Source of the DNA: JBEHYA01 sp048498415
GTDB taxonomy: Bacteria > Pseudomonadota > Alphaproteobacteria > UBA9219 > RGZA01
Length of the DNA stretch: 41,568 bases
Reading direction: 5' to 3'
Assembly: GCA_048498415.1 (NCBI GenBank)
Contig: JBEHYA010000007.1
Location: 1 to 41,568, forward strand
In this document: piece after piece, positions 14,255-21,676 of the stretch
How positions within the stretch are numbered: position 1 is the stretch's first letter
Layout: the number at the start of each line of letters is the position of its first letter
Program-made: the position numbers and the translations under genes
The notes under the pieces: model-generated
The model's input: the letters and a program-made list of their open reading frames with translations, nothing else
The model's database searches: none
Told to the model about the DNA's origin: nothing

Positions 14255-14929
14255 CTATTCGCGGATATGGCCCTGGGTAAAGTGGATGTCGCGGTGATTG
14301 CCGCCCAGCGCGGATGCCGCCGTCGCGATGAAGGCACCGATAAGCAGCGAGAGGAACAGGAAGAACGAGGCTTTGGCGGCGTTCTTGCGTTCGTCATCCG
14401 TCATCGTGGCTGCCGGGGTGGTGGCGGGAGCCGTGGTGGCAACGGGGTTGCCGTTGATATCCGTGGTTTGCGTGGCGGTGGAGGTGATGGGCGCGGCGTT
14501 GCGGTCATAGCGCATATTGCCGTGGTGCATGGCATGACCGCCTAAACCAAATACCAGCAGGCCGATGGCGAGCGAACTTAAGCCCCAGGCGAGAAAGCCG
14601 TTGATGGTATCGCGGAAATAAACCTCATGCGCATGCGCGCCAATCACGCGGCGGCGCAGACGGCCCGTTAAATAGCCGCCAAGGCCCGCGCTCAGCCATT
14701 GCACGACGATCAGCCATACGCCGGCGGTGACCGTGAAGGCTTTGGCGGTGCTGGTGGAATCGTAATAACCGCGGTCCATGGACGTCGCGAAACCCAGCGC
14801 GGAGCCGAGGGGCGCGAGGATGAGGGTGATGGTGAGAATGGCGAGCGCGCCGGCGATGATGGCGGGCCAGGCAACGCAGCCGCCATGATGCGGGTGGGTT
14901 TCATCAATAACGATGGTGGTATCGGACAT
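14255..14929 (-). CDS. Alphaproteobacterial multi-pass membrane protein (PhnA-like annotation group)
   Basis: 224 residues with four hydrophobic helices: near 20-48, 66-89, 112-131 and 186-209. The N-terminus has a His-rich ETHPHHGG before the first helix, and a Thr/Ala-rich linker (about 148-178) separates helices 3 and 4. Proteins of this shape are common in alphaproteobacteria and are often labelled PhnA-like, though they are unrelated to phosphonate use; function is unknown. GGAGTTATCCC precedes the ATG. A 24-residue membrane peptide is encoded just upstream on the same strand. Confidence 0.75.
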   Translation of the reverse strand: MSDTTIVIDETHPHHGGCVAWPAIIAGALAILTITLILAPLGSALGFATSMDRGYYDSTSTAKAFTVTAGVWLIVVQWLSAGLGGYLTGRLRRRVIGAHAHEVYFRDTINGFLAWGLSSLAIGLLVFGLGGHAMHHGNMRYDRNAAPITSTATQTTDINGNPVATTAPATTPAATMTDDERKNAAKASFFLFLSLLIGAFIATAASALGGNHRDIHFTQGHIRE

Positions 14930-14957
14930 GGGATAACTCCGGATTGGTGAGAGGGAT

Positions 14958-15032
14958 TTAGCGGGCGAAAAGCACGAACAGGATAATAATGGGCAGCGGC
15001 ACGCCGAGCAGCAGAAGCAATAGCGAACGCAT
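14958..15032 (-). CDS. 24-residue hydrophobic membrane peptide
   Basis: ATG at 15032, stop TAA at 14958-14960. Almost the whole product is one transmembrane helix: MRSLLLLLLGVPLPIIIL, then a short tail ending Phe-Ala-Arg. GGAGA lies six bases before the ATG, a strong ribosome binding site for such a small frame. Its stop is 28 bases before the start of the four-helix membrane protein, so the two are likely one operon. Similar tiny LLGVP-type peptides are widespread and uncharacterised in proteobacteria. Confidence 0.7.
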   Translation of the reverse strand: MRSLLLLLLGVPLPIIILFVLFAR

Positions 15033-15335
15033 GAAGGTCTCCACGGGATAAACGGGGGATAAACGGGCGCGCGGGCCGCGCCCGCCCAACAGCTTTAAGC
15101 GCGCCGATGTAAGGAAGAAATGTTGGCGCGGCGGCGACTGCGTTAAGCGTGCGTAGACGCGTTATATGCGAAAGAGCAGCAAAGCGTGGGGCAACGTCTA
15201 AAATTTGATCTAAATCCCTTCAAAAACAAACGTTTGCTTCACCCTGTAATTCAGTTTTTGTTAAAGGCGCTTCGCTATTCTAGGGGCCATAACAAGACCA
15301 AAAAATTTTTAAAACAATTTTCCCGAGGTACGACG
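15033..15335. other. Gene-free 303 bp upstream of sciP
   Basis: Contains an 11 bp direct repeat GGATAAACGGG near 15046-15067 and a GC hairpin (GGGCGCG / CGCGCCC, 15065-15083) with no T-run. No perfect CtrA box TTAA-N7-TTAA is seen before sciP. Nothing else recognisable. Confidence 0.5.
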
Positions 15336-15662
15336 ATGTCTTTTAATGAAACGCCGCGAGCGCCGGAGCCTCGCATTGTTCGCATCAGTGAAGCCCGCGA
15401 TCTCTCGCATCTGCCGCCGCCGGAAACCAAGCGCTGGGTGGTAAGCCGCAAGGCGCAGGTGGTGGAAGCCGTGCGCAAGGGCCTGATCACGCTGGCCGAT
15501 GTGTGCACGCGCTACAATTTATCGGAAGAAGAAATCCGCTCGTGGATGAAACTCTCGGAGCGCGGCGGCAGCCGGGCGCTGCGGGTCACGCGCCTGCAGG
15601 ATTACCGCCGCAAACAGCCGGGCAAGCCGGAAGGCTTAAGCAGCGGCGTGATCGCGGGTTAA
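15336..15662 (+). CDS. sciP: SciP-like protein (DUF1153), CtrA-controlled transcription inhibitor
   Basis: 108 residues, a helix-turn-helix protein. In Caulobacter SciP binds CtrA at promoters and blocks transcription, restricting CtrA target genes to the right cell-cycle stage. The conserved core is clear: LPPPETKRWVVSRKAQVVEA, then VRKGLITLADVCTRYNLSEE with EEIRSWMKLSERGGSRALR and the end RVTRLQDYR. The N-terminal ~20 residues are extra relative to the short Caulobacter form. GAGG lies eight bases ahead of the ATG at 15336. The next small gene starts nine bases after its stop. Confidence 0.92.
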   Translation: MSFNETPRAPEPRIVRISEARDLSHLPPPETKRWVVSRKAQVVEAVRKGLITLADVCTRYNLSEEEIRSWMKLSERGGSRALRVTRLQDYRRKQPGKPEGLSSGVIAG

Positions 15663-15671
15663 GGGGCGATC

Positions 15672-15824
15672 ATGCTGCGTAATCAACGTTCGCTGGTGAA
15701 TGCGCAGCAGCTCGCGCGCCTTCGCCGGGTGGAAGTGGCGCTTCCTGTGAAACGCACCACCCTTCAGGAACGCAAAGTTTATTTTGTCGGCGCGTCGAAA
15801 GTGGCGGCGAACAAAGGCAAATAA
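15672..15824 (+). CDS. Small basic protein of 50 residues
   Basis: ATG at 15672 preceded by AAGGGG at good spacing; stop TAA at 15822-15824, then a terminator 26 bases later. The product is strongly basic (MLRNQRSLVNAQQLARLRRV, later a Lys/Ala-rich end) with no membrane helix. It is placed between sciP and the terminator, so it is transcribed with sciP. I know no family; a nucleic-acid-binding role is only a guess from charge. Confidence 0.55.
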   Translation: MLRNQRSLVNAQQLARLRRVEVALPVKRTTLQERKVYFVGASKVAANKGK

Positions 15825-15849
15825 GATTTTTTGAATAAAGACATCATTC

Positions 15850-15878
15850 AGGCCCCGGTTTTTCCGGGGCCTTTTTTT
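15850..15878 (+). terminator. Rho-independent terminator of the sciP operon
   Basis: Perfect 9 bp stem AGGCCCCGG / CCGGGGCCT with a T5 loop and a following T-run. Confidence 0.93.
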
Positions 15879-15888
15879 ATTTCCATGC

Positions 15889-15985
15889 TGTCATCCCGGG
15901 CAAGCGTTAGCGCGACCCGGGATCCCATTTGGTTCTCCTACGATCAGCGTTACCATGGGATCCCGCGTCAAGCGCGGGATGACAG
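15889..15985. repeat. Palindromic element, family C
   Basis: Outer arms CTGTCATCCCGGGCAAG and GCGCGGGATGACAG, inner arms GGGATCCCA and TGGGATCCC, around a variable centre. Lies between the sciP operon and the convergent methyltransferase gene. Confidence 0.75.
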
Positions 15986-15990
15986 GAAGA

Positions 15991-16686
15991 TTATTCTTCT
16001 TCCGCCAGCAGCTGGTAAATCAGTGCGGTTTTTTCGGTGGCGTCTTCCACGGCTTTTGACGTGGGCATGGTGTAGCGCGCGAGTTCCTTGATGCCGGAGC
16101 GCGGCACATGCGGCCGGCCGGGGTCGGCGAGCAGCACGGTGATGTTTTCGGCAACGCATGCGCGCAGCCACTCAAGGGCATAACCCGCCGTGGGCCATTC
16201 ATAGAAAAAATCGCCGACCAGCAAAACATCCGTATCTTCCGGGAACTGGTTGATGAGGCTGGTGGGGATGGTCTCGACCTCCATGTTATTCAGTTTGGCG
16301 TTGAGGCCGATGGCGGCCAGCGCCACGGGGTCGATATCGTTGGCTTTGATGGAAGCCGCGCCGGCGATTTTTGCGGCGAATGCGCCCATGCCGGAGCCCG
16401 ACGCCACATCGATCACGCGCTTGCCTTTTACCCATTCGGGATTATCGAGAATGTAGCGCGAGAGGGCCTGCCCGCCCGGCCACGCAAACGACCAGAAGGG
16501 CGCCGGCACATGGCGGGATTCGAACATTTTTTCGGATGCCTGCCACAAAGGCGTGATGTCGGATGCGAGATACAGTTTTACTTCCGGCACCAGATGCGGC
16601 GAAGCAATCGCCGTGTTGGTGGTGATGAAGTTTTCGAAATCTTCACGGGTTAACAGCGGGCCCTGATCGTCGTTTTTGTGTTTCAT
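15991..16686 (-). CDS. SAM-dependent methyltransferase, EtfB lysine methyltransferase (METTL20) type
   Basis: 231 residues, class I Rossmann methyltransferase. SAM-binding motif I is RVIDVASGSGMGAFAAKIAG, motif II the acidic NDIDPVALAA. The stretch PAPFWSFAWPGGQALSRYIL is characteristic of the alphaproteobacterial/mitochondrial ETFB-KMT group, which trimethylates lysines next to the electron-transfer recognition loop of the flavoprotein ETF beta subunit. No etfAB is in the window. Its ATG overlaps the ubiA stop (ATGA), so it is translated by coupling from the ubiA transcript. The group is fairly clear; the exact substrate is inferred. Confidence 0.82.
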   Translation of the reverse strand: MKHKNDDQGPLLTREDFENFITTNTAIASPHLVPEVKLYLASDITPLWQASEKMFESRHVPAPFWSFAWPGGQALSRYILDNPEWVKGKRVIDVASGSGMGAFAAKIAGAASIKANDIDPVALAAIGLNAKLNNMEVETIPTSLINQFPEDTDVLLVGDFFYEWPTAGYALEWLRACVAENITVLLADPGRPHVPRSGIKELARYTMPTSKAVEDATEKTALIYQLLAEEE

Positions 16687-17579
16687 TGAAATTGTCCAGC
16701 AAGAATGGCGGCAAGAACGATCCAGCCGATCAGCACGTTGCTTTTGAAAGCCTTGAGGCTGGTCGCCGGCGATTCCAGCCGCCAGAAACGGAATTGATGC
16801 GCGATTTCAAGGGCGGCAATCGCCATGCCGATGTAAAAGCCAAGGCCCAGCCGGGCGGCGGCGCCGGCTGCGCATAATAAAAGAATGAACAGGCCATACC
16901 ATGCGGCGACCCAGCGGCGGCCGCGGGGGCCGAGCAGGCGCGCGGTGGATTTGATGCCGACCACTTCATCGTCGCGCACATCCTGAAAGGCGTAGGTGGT
17001 ATCGTAAGCGAGCGTCCAGAAAAAGCAGGCGGCGTAGAGCCACAGCGCCGGGGTCTCGATTTCGCCATTCACGGCAACATAGCCAAGCAGCGCGCCCCAG
17101 TTGAAGACGAGGCCAAGAAAGGCCTGGGGCCACCAGGTGAAGCGCTTCATGAGGGGATAGATGATAATCAGCGGCAGGCTGGCCGCGGCCCAGTAAAGCG
17201 TTTGCGTATTTACGGCAAGCACAATGGCAAGGCCGATGCAGGTGAGAAGGATGGCAAAAATAATCGCGGCGCGCGGGCTGATATCGCCTTTGGCGAGCGG
17301 GCGCAGCGCGGTGCGTTCGACCCTGGCATCCAGTTCGCGGTCGAACAGGTCGTTGACGATGCACCCCGCCCCGCGCATGGCCACCGCACCCAAAGCAAAA
17401 AGCGCCATAAGCATGATATCCGGCACATGGTGCGGGCGGGTGGCCAGTGCGATGCTTTGCAGCGCGGGCAGAAGCAAAAGGAAAATCCCCGCCGGGCGGT
17501 CGAGACGCATGAGCAGCGCATAGGGGCGCAGGGGTGCGGGCAGACGTTCGATGAGATTGAAGCGGATATCGGTGAACAT
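16683..17579 (-). CDS. ubiA: 4-hydroxybenzoate polyprenyltransferase
   Basis: 298 residues from ATG 17579 (MFTDIRFN); a 15-residue longer form from 17624 is possible. It joins a polyprenyl chain to 4-hydroxybenzoate in ubiquinone synthesis, in the inner membrane. The first aspartate motif NDLFDRELD and the second DTTYAFQDVRDDEV, which bind Mg-diphosphate, are both present, and about eight hydrophobic helices are seen. The early segment YALLMRLDRPAG is also typical. Divergent from cysE across about 100 bases; overlaps the downstream methyltransferase by four bases. Confidence 0.96.
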   Translation of the reverse strand: MFTDIRFNLIERLPAPLRPYALLMRLDRPAGIFLLLLPALQSIALATRPHHVPDIMLMALFALGAVAMRGAGCIVNDLFDRELDARVERTALRPLAKGDISPRAAIIFAILLTCIGLAIVLAVNTQTLYWAAASLPLIIIYPLMKRFTWWPQAFLGLVFNWGALLGYVAVNGEIETPALWLYAACFFWTLAYDTTYAFQDVRDDEVVGIKSTARLLGPRGRRWVAAWYGLFILLLCAAGAAARLGLGFYIGMAIAALEIAHQFRFWRLESPATSLKAFKSNVLIGWIVLAAILAGQFQ

Positions 17580-17680
17580 TGTGGGTTGGAATAAAGCACT
17601 ATTTTTATTAGTCTTGTATAGCAAAACGATTATTCCTACCTATCTTGGTTCATCCCACTCCTTAATTTTTAGATCCGCCC

Positions 17681-18190
17681 ATGCTCTCTCTGCTTCGCGC
17701 CTACCGCAATAATGACCCCGCCGCCCGCAATCTGGTGGAGGTGTTTTTTCTTTATCCCGGCGTCAAAGCCATCGGCGCGCATCGGCTGGCGCACCCACTC
17801 TATAAGGCGGGTATTCCCTTTTTGCCGCGTTTTATCGCGGAGCTTTCGCGCTGGATCACGGGGATTGAAATTCACCCGGGCGCCAAAATCGGCAAGCATC
17901 TGGTGATCGATCACGGCATGGGCGTGGTGATCGGCGAGACCGCGGAAGTGGGCGATGACTGCCTGATCTATCACGGCGTGACGTTAGGCGGGCGCGGCCT
18001 CACGCAGGGCAAGCGCCACCCCACGATTGGCAGCCGCGTGATGATTGGGGCGGGTGCAAAAATTCTCGGCGCCGTGCATATCGGCGATAATGCGCGCATT
18101 GGCGCGAATGCAGTCGTCACCAAAGATGTGCCGGCGGGCGCGACGGCGGTGGGGATCAATGCGCATGTGAAGGATAACGGCGTAAACTAA
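17681..18190 (+). CDS. cysE: Serine O-acetyltransferase, short form
   Basis: 169 residues. Transfers acetyl from acetyl-CoA to serine to give O-acetylserine for CysK. The short N-terminal helical region is followed by the left-handed beta-helix of hexapeptide repeats from about 70 (IEIHPGAKIGKHLVIDHGMG to VTKDVPAGATAVG). The catalytic His of DHGMGVVIGETA and of YHGVTLGG are present. The long N-terminal domain of E. coli CysE (273 residues) is missing, as in Bacillus-type enzymes. The tail ends Asn-Gly-Val-Asn without the terminal Ile that docks into CysK. It lies 14 bases before cysK, one operon. Confidence 0.95.
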   Translation: MLSLLRAYRNNDPAARNLVEVFFLYPGVKAIGAHRLAHPLYKAGIPFLPRFIAELSRWITGIEIHPGAKIGKHLVIDHGMGVVIGETAEVGDDCLIYHGVTLGGRGLTQGKRHPTIGSRVMIGAGAKILGAVHIGDNARIGANAVVTKDVPAGATAVGINAHVKDNGVN

Positions 18191-18204
18191 ACGAGGAGAC
18201 GCAG

Positions 18205-19212
18205 ATGGCTATTCATTCGTCTATTCTGGATACGGTCGGCAACACGCCGCTTATCCGCGCGCCGCGCCTCACGAAAGATTTGAAGGCCGATATTGTTTTA
18301 AAGCTGGAGTTTTTTAATCCGCTGGGTTCCGTCAAAGACCGCATCGGCAAGGCGATGATTGAGGATGCGGAAAAAAGCGGCAAGCTGAAACCGGGTATGC
18401 GGATTATCGAGCCTACTTCCGGCAACACCGGCATTGCGCTGGCGTTTGTAGCGGCGGCCAAGGGCTATAAAATTACGCTGGTGATGCCCGAGACCATGAG
18501 CCAGGAACGCCGCACGCTGCTTCTGCTGCTGGGCGCGGAACTGATTTTGACGCCGGGCCCGCTGGGCATGCGCGGCGCCTGCGCCAAAGCCATGGAAATG
18601 GTGGACCAGGATAAGAACGCGTTCATGCCGGCGCAGTTTGATAACCCGGCGAACCCATTGGTGCATGAACGCACCACGGCCGAGGAAATCTGGCGGGATA
18701 CCGACGGCAAGGTGGATGTGGTGGTGGCGGGTATTGGTACCGGCGGCACGTTGTCCGGCGTTGGCCATATTTTGAAAAAGCGCAAGCCGTCGGTGAAGAT
18801 GATTGCGATTGAGCCGGAGGAATCGCCGGTGCTCTCGGGCGGCAAGCCAAGCCCCCATAAAATTCAGGGCATCGGCGCCGGGTTTATTCCCAACACGCTT
18901 GATAAGGCGATGATGGATGGGATTGAGAAAGTCACAAGCGCGGATGCACTCGCGATGGCGCGCCGCCTGATCAAGGAAGAAGGTATTCCCGCCGGCATTT
19001 CCAGCGGCGCGGCGTTTACCGTGGCGCTGCGGCTGGCCGCCAAACCCGAATACGCCGGCAAGATGATTGTTGCGATTATTCCCAGCACCACGGAGCGTTA
19101 TTTATCGACCGTGCTCGCGGAAGAAGAGCGCGGCCGTGCGGCGGCGCTGCCGACGACGCAGCCGAACGAGGATTATCTGGCACGCGCGGCGAAGCTGTAT
19201 GGGATGGCCTGA
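18205..19212 (+). CDS. cysK: Cysteine synthase (O-acetylserine sulfhydrylase)
   Basis: 335 residues, PLP-dependent fold type II. Condenses O-acetylserine with sulfide to cysteine. The PLP lysine is Lys44 in NPLGSVKDRIG; the substrate loop is EPTSGNTGIALAF; the phosphate-binding glycine loop is GIGTGGTLSGVG. GAGGAG lies eight bases before the ATG. It is translated after cysE in the same operon, giving the complete two-step serine-to-cysteine route. A C-terminal extension beyond the usual end carries TTQPNEDYLARAAKLYG. Confidence 0.96.
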   Translation: MAIHSSILDTVGNTPLIRAPRLTKDLKADIVLKLEFFNPLGSVKDRIGKAMIEDAEKSGKLKPGMRIIEPTSGNTGIALAFVAAAKGYKITLVMPETMSQERRTLLLLLGAELILTPGPLGMRGACAKAMEMVDQDKNAFMPAQFDNPANPLVHERTTAEEIWRDTDGKVDVVVAGIGTGGTLSGVGHILKKRKPSVKMIAIEPEESPVLSGGKPSPHKIQGIGAGFIPNTLDKAMMDGIEKVTSADALAMARRLIKEEGIPAGISSGAAFTVALRLAAKPEYAGKMIVAIIPSTTERYLSTVLAEEERGRAAALPTTQPNEDYLARAAKLYGMA

Positions 19213-19621
19213 TCTAATTCCCCTCCCTCAAGGGGGCTTTGCACAAAAAATCCTCGCCGCAGTCTATCCGCGTCATCCCCGCGAAGGCGGGGATCCACGA
19301 TAGGCCATTAAACAAAGCTTTCGTCATGTGGCTTACCGTGGATGCCCGCCTTCGCGGGCATGACAGAATGGCTTTTTGTGCAAAGCGCTCAAGGGGAGAG
19401 GAGAATTTTTAAAATTGATTTTATAGAAATAATTAAAACTGGATCCCCGCCTGCGCGGGGATGCCGGATGGGATGTAGAGCGAATTTCCAAAAGTTGAAT
19501 ACCCCCATACCCAAATAGTCTTTTCGGGCAAATCATTTTTGCGGCAGCGCGAGATGACGCGCTAGTGCGCCTGCGTATTTAGGTGTCTGCTTTCTCTCCC
19601 TTTTCACGCCGGAGTTATTTT
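19213..19621. repeat. Gene-free 409 bp with nested palindromes (family B copy 2 inside outer arms)
   Basis: Outer arms 19217-19250 (CCCTCCCTC through CTTTGCACAAAAA) and 19373-19403 (TTTTTGTGCAAAGC through CAAGGGGAGAGG) are inverted. Between them a full family B element sits at 19271-19364 (CATCCCCGCGAAGGCGGGGA / GCCCGCCTTCGCGGGC). A lone half element (GGATCCCCGCCTGCGCGGGG) lies at 19441-19461. Bases 19465-19620 hold no element; GGAG before 19622 serves the next gene. Confidence 0.7.
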
Positions 19622-20221
19622 ATGAATGAGCCTTTGAACGATGCGACGCTGCAGGATATGAACACACGCTTAGGCGCAGCGATGGATGAAGCACGCGCGG
19701 AAAATACAAATCCGCCGCCTAAATCGATCACGCTATCCGGCGGGGCGGTGGTCACGCGGCATGGCCATGGCGCGCTGATGCAAAAGGCCGATCGAAATCT
19801 TTTTATTGCGCCCACGCCCTATGCGGGGCTGGCGGTGGTTACCGGCCGGATCGGCTTTGCGGATGCCGCTGCGGTGGAAGGCTTCGTTCTTAACCTGAAG
19901 GAAGCGCTTTCTTTCATGAAGGATCATGATCCCGCGGCGTTCAAACCCATCCGGGTCATGAAGCTGGCGCTTGGCGACGGCGCCGGCAAGTTTGTGATGG
20001 ATAATATGGGCCGTACGGCGTATGCGGGCGCCATGATGGCTATTCTGGGCGGCGTGCAGCATGATTCCCTGCAAGGCATGTATGTGGCGTGTTACCCCGA
20101 TGTAAAGCTGGTGACGTTTAAAGAAGATTGCGAACGCCCCGGCTACTATCCGGATGCGGCAACCGGCATCGGCCAGCGCCGCCTGCGGGTAACCCGCCAT
20201 GACGGCGTGTATTACGGCTGA
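19622..20221 (+). CDS. Unknown soluble protein
   Basis: 199 residues from ATG 19622, with GGAG about seven bases ahead; the 19583 start lies in non-conserved sequence. No signal peptide or membrane helix. Visible patches include TLSGGAVVTRHGHGAL and MVTGRIGF-like strands, a central acidic helix, and a C-terminal GQRRLRVTRHDGVYYG. I do not recognise a family. It is convergent with plsC, 25 bases apart. Confidence 0.65.
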   Translation: MNEPLNDATLQDMNTRLGAAMDEARAENTNPPPKSITLSGGAVVTRHGHGALMQKADRNLFIAPTPYAGLAVVTGRIGFADAAAVEGFVLNLKEALSFMKDHDPAAFKPIRVMKLALGDGAGKFVMDNMGRTAYAGAMMAILGGVQHDSLQGMYVACYPDVKLVTFKEDCERPGYYPDAATGIGQRRLRVTRHDGVYYG

Positions 20222-20246
20222 TTGAATAAATTACGCACGCGCATGG

Positions 20247-20930
20247 TCAGGGCTGATTGATCAGCGCTTCCAGTTTTTCCATCAACGCTTCCTGGCCCAG
20301 ACCCGGCGGAATGGCGGGCAGGATTTCCACGTTTACGTGGCCGGGGCGTTTTACCTTGCCGTCGCGGCTCCAATAGGTGCCGGAATTCAGCGTGACCGGC
20401 ACCACGGGAATATTCAGGCTTTCATATAAAGCGCCGATGCCGCGTTGCAGCGGGCGGTGCTTGCCCAGTTCCATGCGCGTGCCGTGCGGGAAGATGATGA
20501 TGGGGCGGTTCTCGGCGGCACGCGCCTTGGCGGCGCGCAGCGTATTTTTTAAATCGGCCATTTTGCCGGTACGCGCCACGGGGATGGAGCCGTAGATGCG
20601 CATCGCCTTGCCCCATAAAGGCAGATCGAGGAGCTGCTGCTTTAAAACAATCGCCGGGTTATCGAACCAGATGGAAAGCTTCATGGTCTCCCATGCCGAC
20701 TGGTGCTGCAGGGCGACCAGATATGGGAGTTGGGGCAGGTTCTCACGGCCCTTCACGGTGTGGGTGAGGCCGAGCACGACTTTTTCAATGAGCGTTTCGC
20801 CCTGCATCCAGATGCGCGCGAGGCGGGTGAGCAACGGGCCGGCGCCGCAGGTGATGGCGACCACATAGCAGATGGGCGTGATGATCACGACCCAGATGGC
20901 GAGGCAGAAGGTGAAAAGGGCTTGGCGCAT
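20247..20930 (-). CDS. plsC: 1-acyl-sn-glycerol-3-phosphate acyltransferase
   Basis: 227 residues. Adds the second acyl chain to lysophosphatidate in phospholipid synthesis, at the inner membrane. An N-terminal membrane helix (7-30) is followed by the acyltransferase domain. Motif I reads HQSAWE (His76), an HX4E instead of the usual HX4D, a form often seen in alphaproteobacterial PlsC. Motif II is GSIPVAR, and motif III is FPHGTR (147-152). It lies downstream of the ydcF/ftsX genes on the same strand, separated by a palindrome. Confidence 0.92.
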   Translation of the reverse strand: MRQALFTFCLAIWVVIITPICYVVAITCGAGPLLTRLARIWMQGETLIEKVVLGLTHTVKGRENLPQLPYLVALQHQSAWETMKLSIWFDNPAIVLKQQLLDLPLWGKAMRIYGSIPVARTGKMADLKNTLRAAKARAAENRPIIIFPHGTRMELGKHRPLQRGIGALYESLNIPVVPVTLNSGTYWSRDGKVKRPGHVNVEILPAIPPGLGQEALMEKLEALINQP

Positions 20931-20950
20931 GGATTAGCAGATACCATAGA

Positions 20951-21052
20951 CCTCATCCCCGCGAAAGCGGGGATCCAGCTAAAGCCGCGTCTGCGGCGGA
21001 ACTATAATCTGATGGCCCCGTCCCCTGGATCCCCGCTTTCGCGGGGATGAAG
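20951..21052. repeat. Palindromic element, long relative of family A
   Basis: Arms CATCCCCGCGAAAGCGGGGA and TCCCCGCTTTCGCGGGGATG are exact inverted copies, around a centre with its own CCGCG hairpin. It lies between plsC and ydcF. Confidence 0.8.
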
Positions 21053-21064
21053 TAATCTTGTTGT

Positions 21065-21676
21065 TTAGCTTTTAAAAATCCGGTGCAGGCCGGCTTTGAC
21101 AATTGCCAAAATCAGCTTGTTGTATTCGCTGACCAACAGGCTGGCGGTGCGGGGGTTGTTCCACCATTGATCCATGTGGACGTTCTCAGCCGTGACCACA
21201 TAGGGCACCACGATCACATCGCGCATGGTCTGGTTAAATTCCAGCATGGCGCGGCGCATGTGGTAGTTGCTGGTGACCAGCACGATGCTTTTCATTTTAT
21301 AGCGGCTGGCCCAGGCCTCGGTCTCGCGCGCGTTGCCAATGGTGTCTTCCGCGAATGTGCCCATGGTGATGCAGCAGGCGAGCTTGCCGCGCGCGGGGCT
21401 GTTGCCAGGCACGATTTTTTCCGCATTCGCGCCGGGATCGACACCGCTGATGAGCAGGCGCGGCGCCAGGTTCTGCGTGAGCAGTTCCAGCGCGGTTGCG
21501 ATGCGCTGCGCGCCGCCCGTCAGCGCCACCAGCCCATCGGCCTTTTTGACCGGGATGGCAAGGCCGGCTTTGAGCTGCGCCACGTCGCCCGCAAACAGAA
21601 ACAGCCCGACCAGCCAGAACAGCAGCACGATGACGAGGCTGTTAAGCAGCGGGTGAATGAGGGAGTTACGCAGCAT
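21065..21676 (-). CDS. YdcF-family (DUF218) membrane protein
   Basis: 203 residues with one N-terminal membrane helix (about 10-30) and a periplasmic DUF218 domain. Its core strands are visible: ADGLVALTGGAQRIATALEL, LLISGV, SIVLVTSNYHMRRAM (the conserved SNYHMRRA motif) and the acidic-tipped end. Family members are linked to envelope-sugar or SAM-like ligand binding; the exact role is unknown. Its ATG directly follows the ftsX stop codon, so translation is coupled. The ftsX-ydcF-plsC grouping is common in alphaproteobacteria. Confidence 0.9.
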   Translation of the reverse strand: MLRNSLIHPLLNSLVIVLLFWLVGLFLFAGDVAQLKAGLAIPVKKADGLVALTGGAQRIATALELLTQNLAPRLLISGVDPGANAEKIVPGNSPARGKLACCITMGTFAEDTIGNARETEAWASRYKMKSIVLVTSNYHMRRAMLEFNQTMRDVIVVPYVVTAENVHMDQWWNNPRTASLLVSEYNKLILAIVKAGLHRIFKS

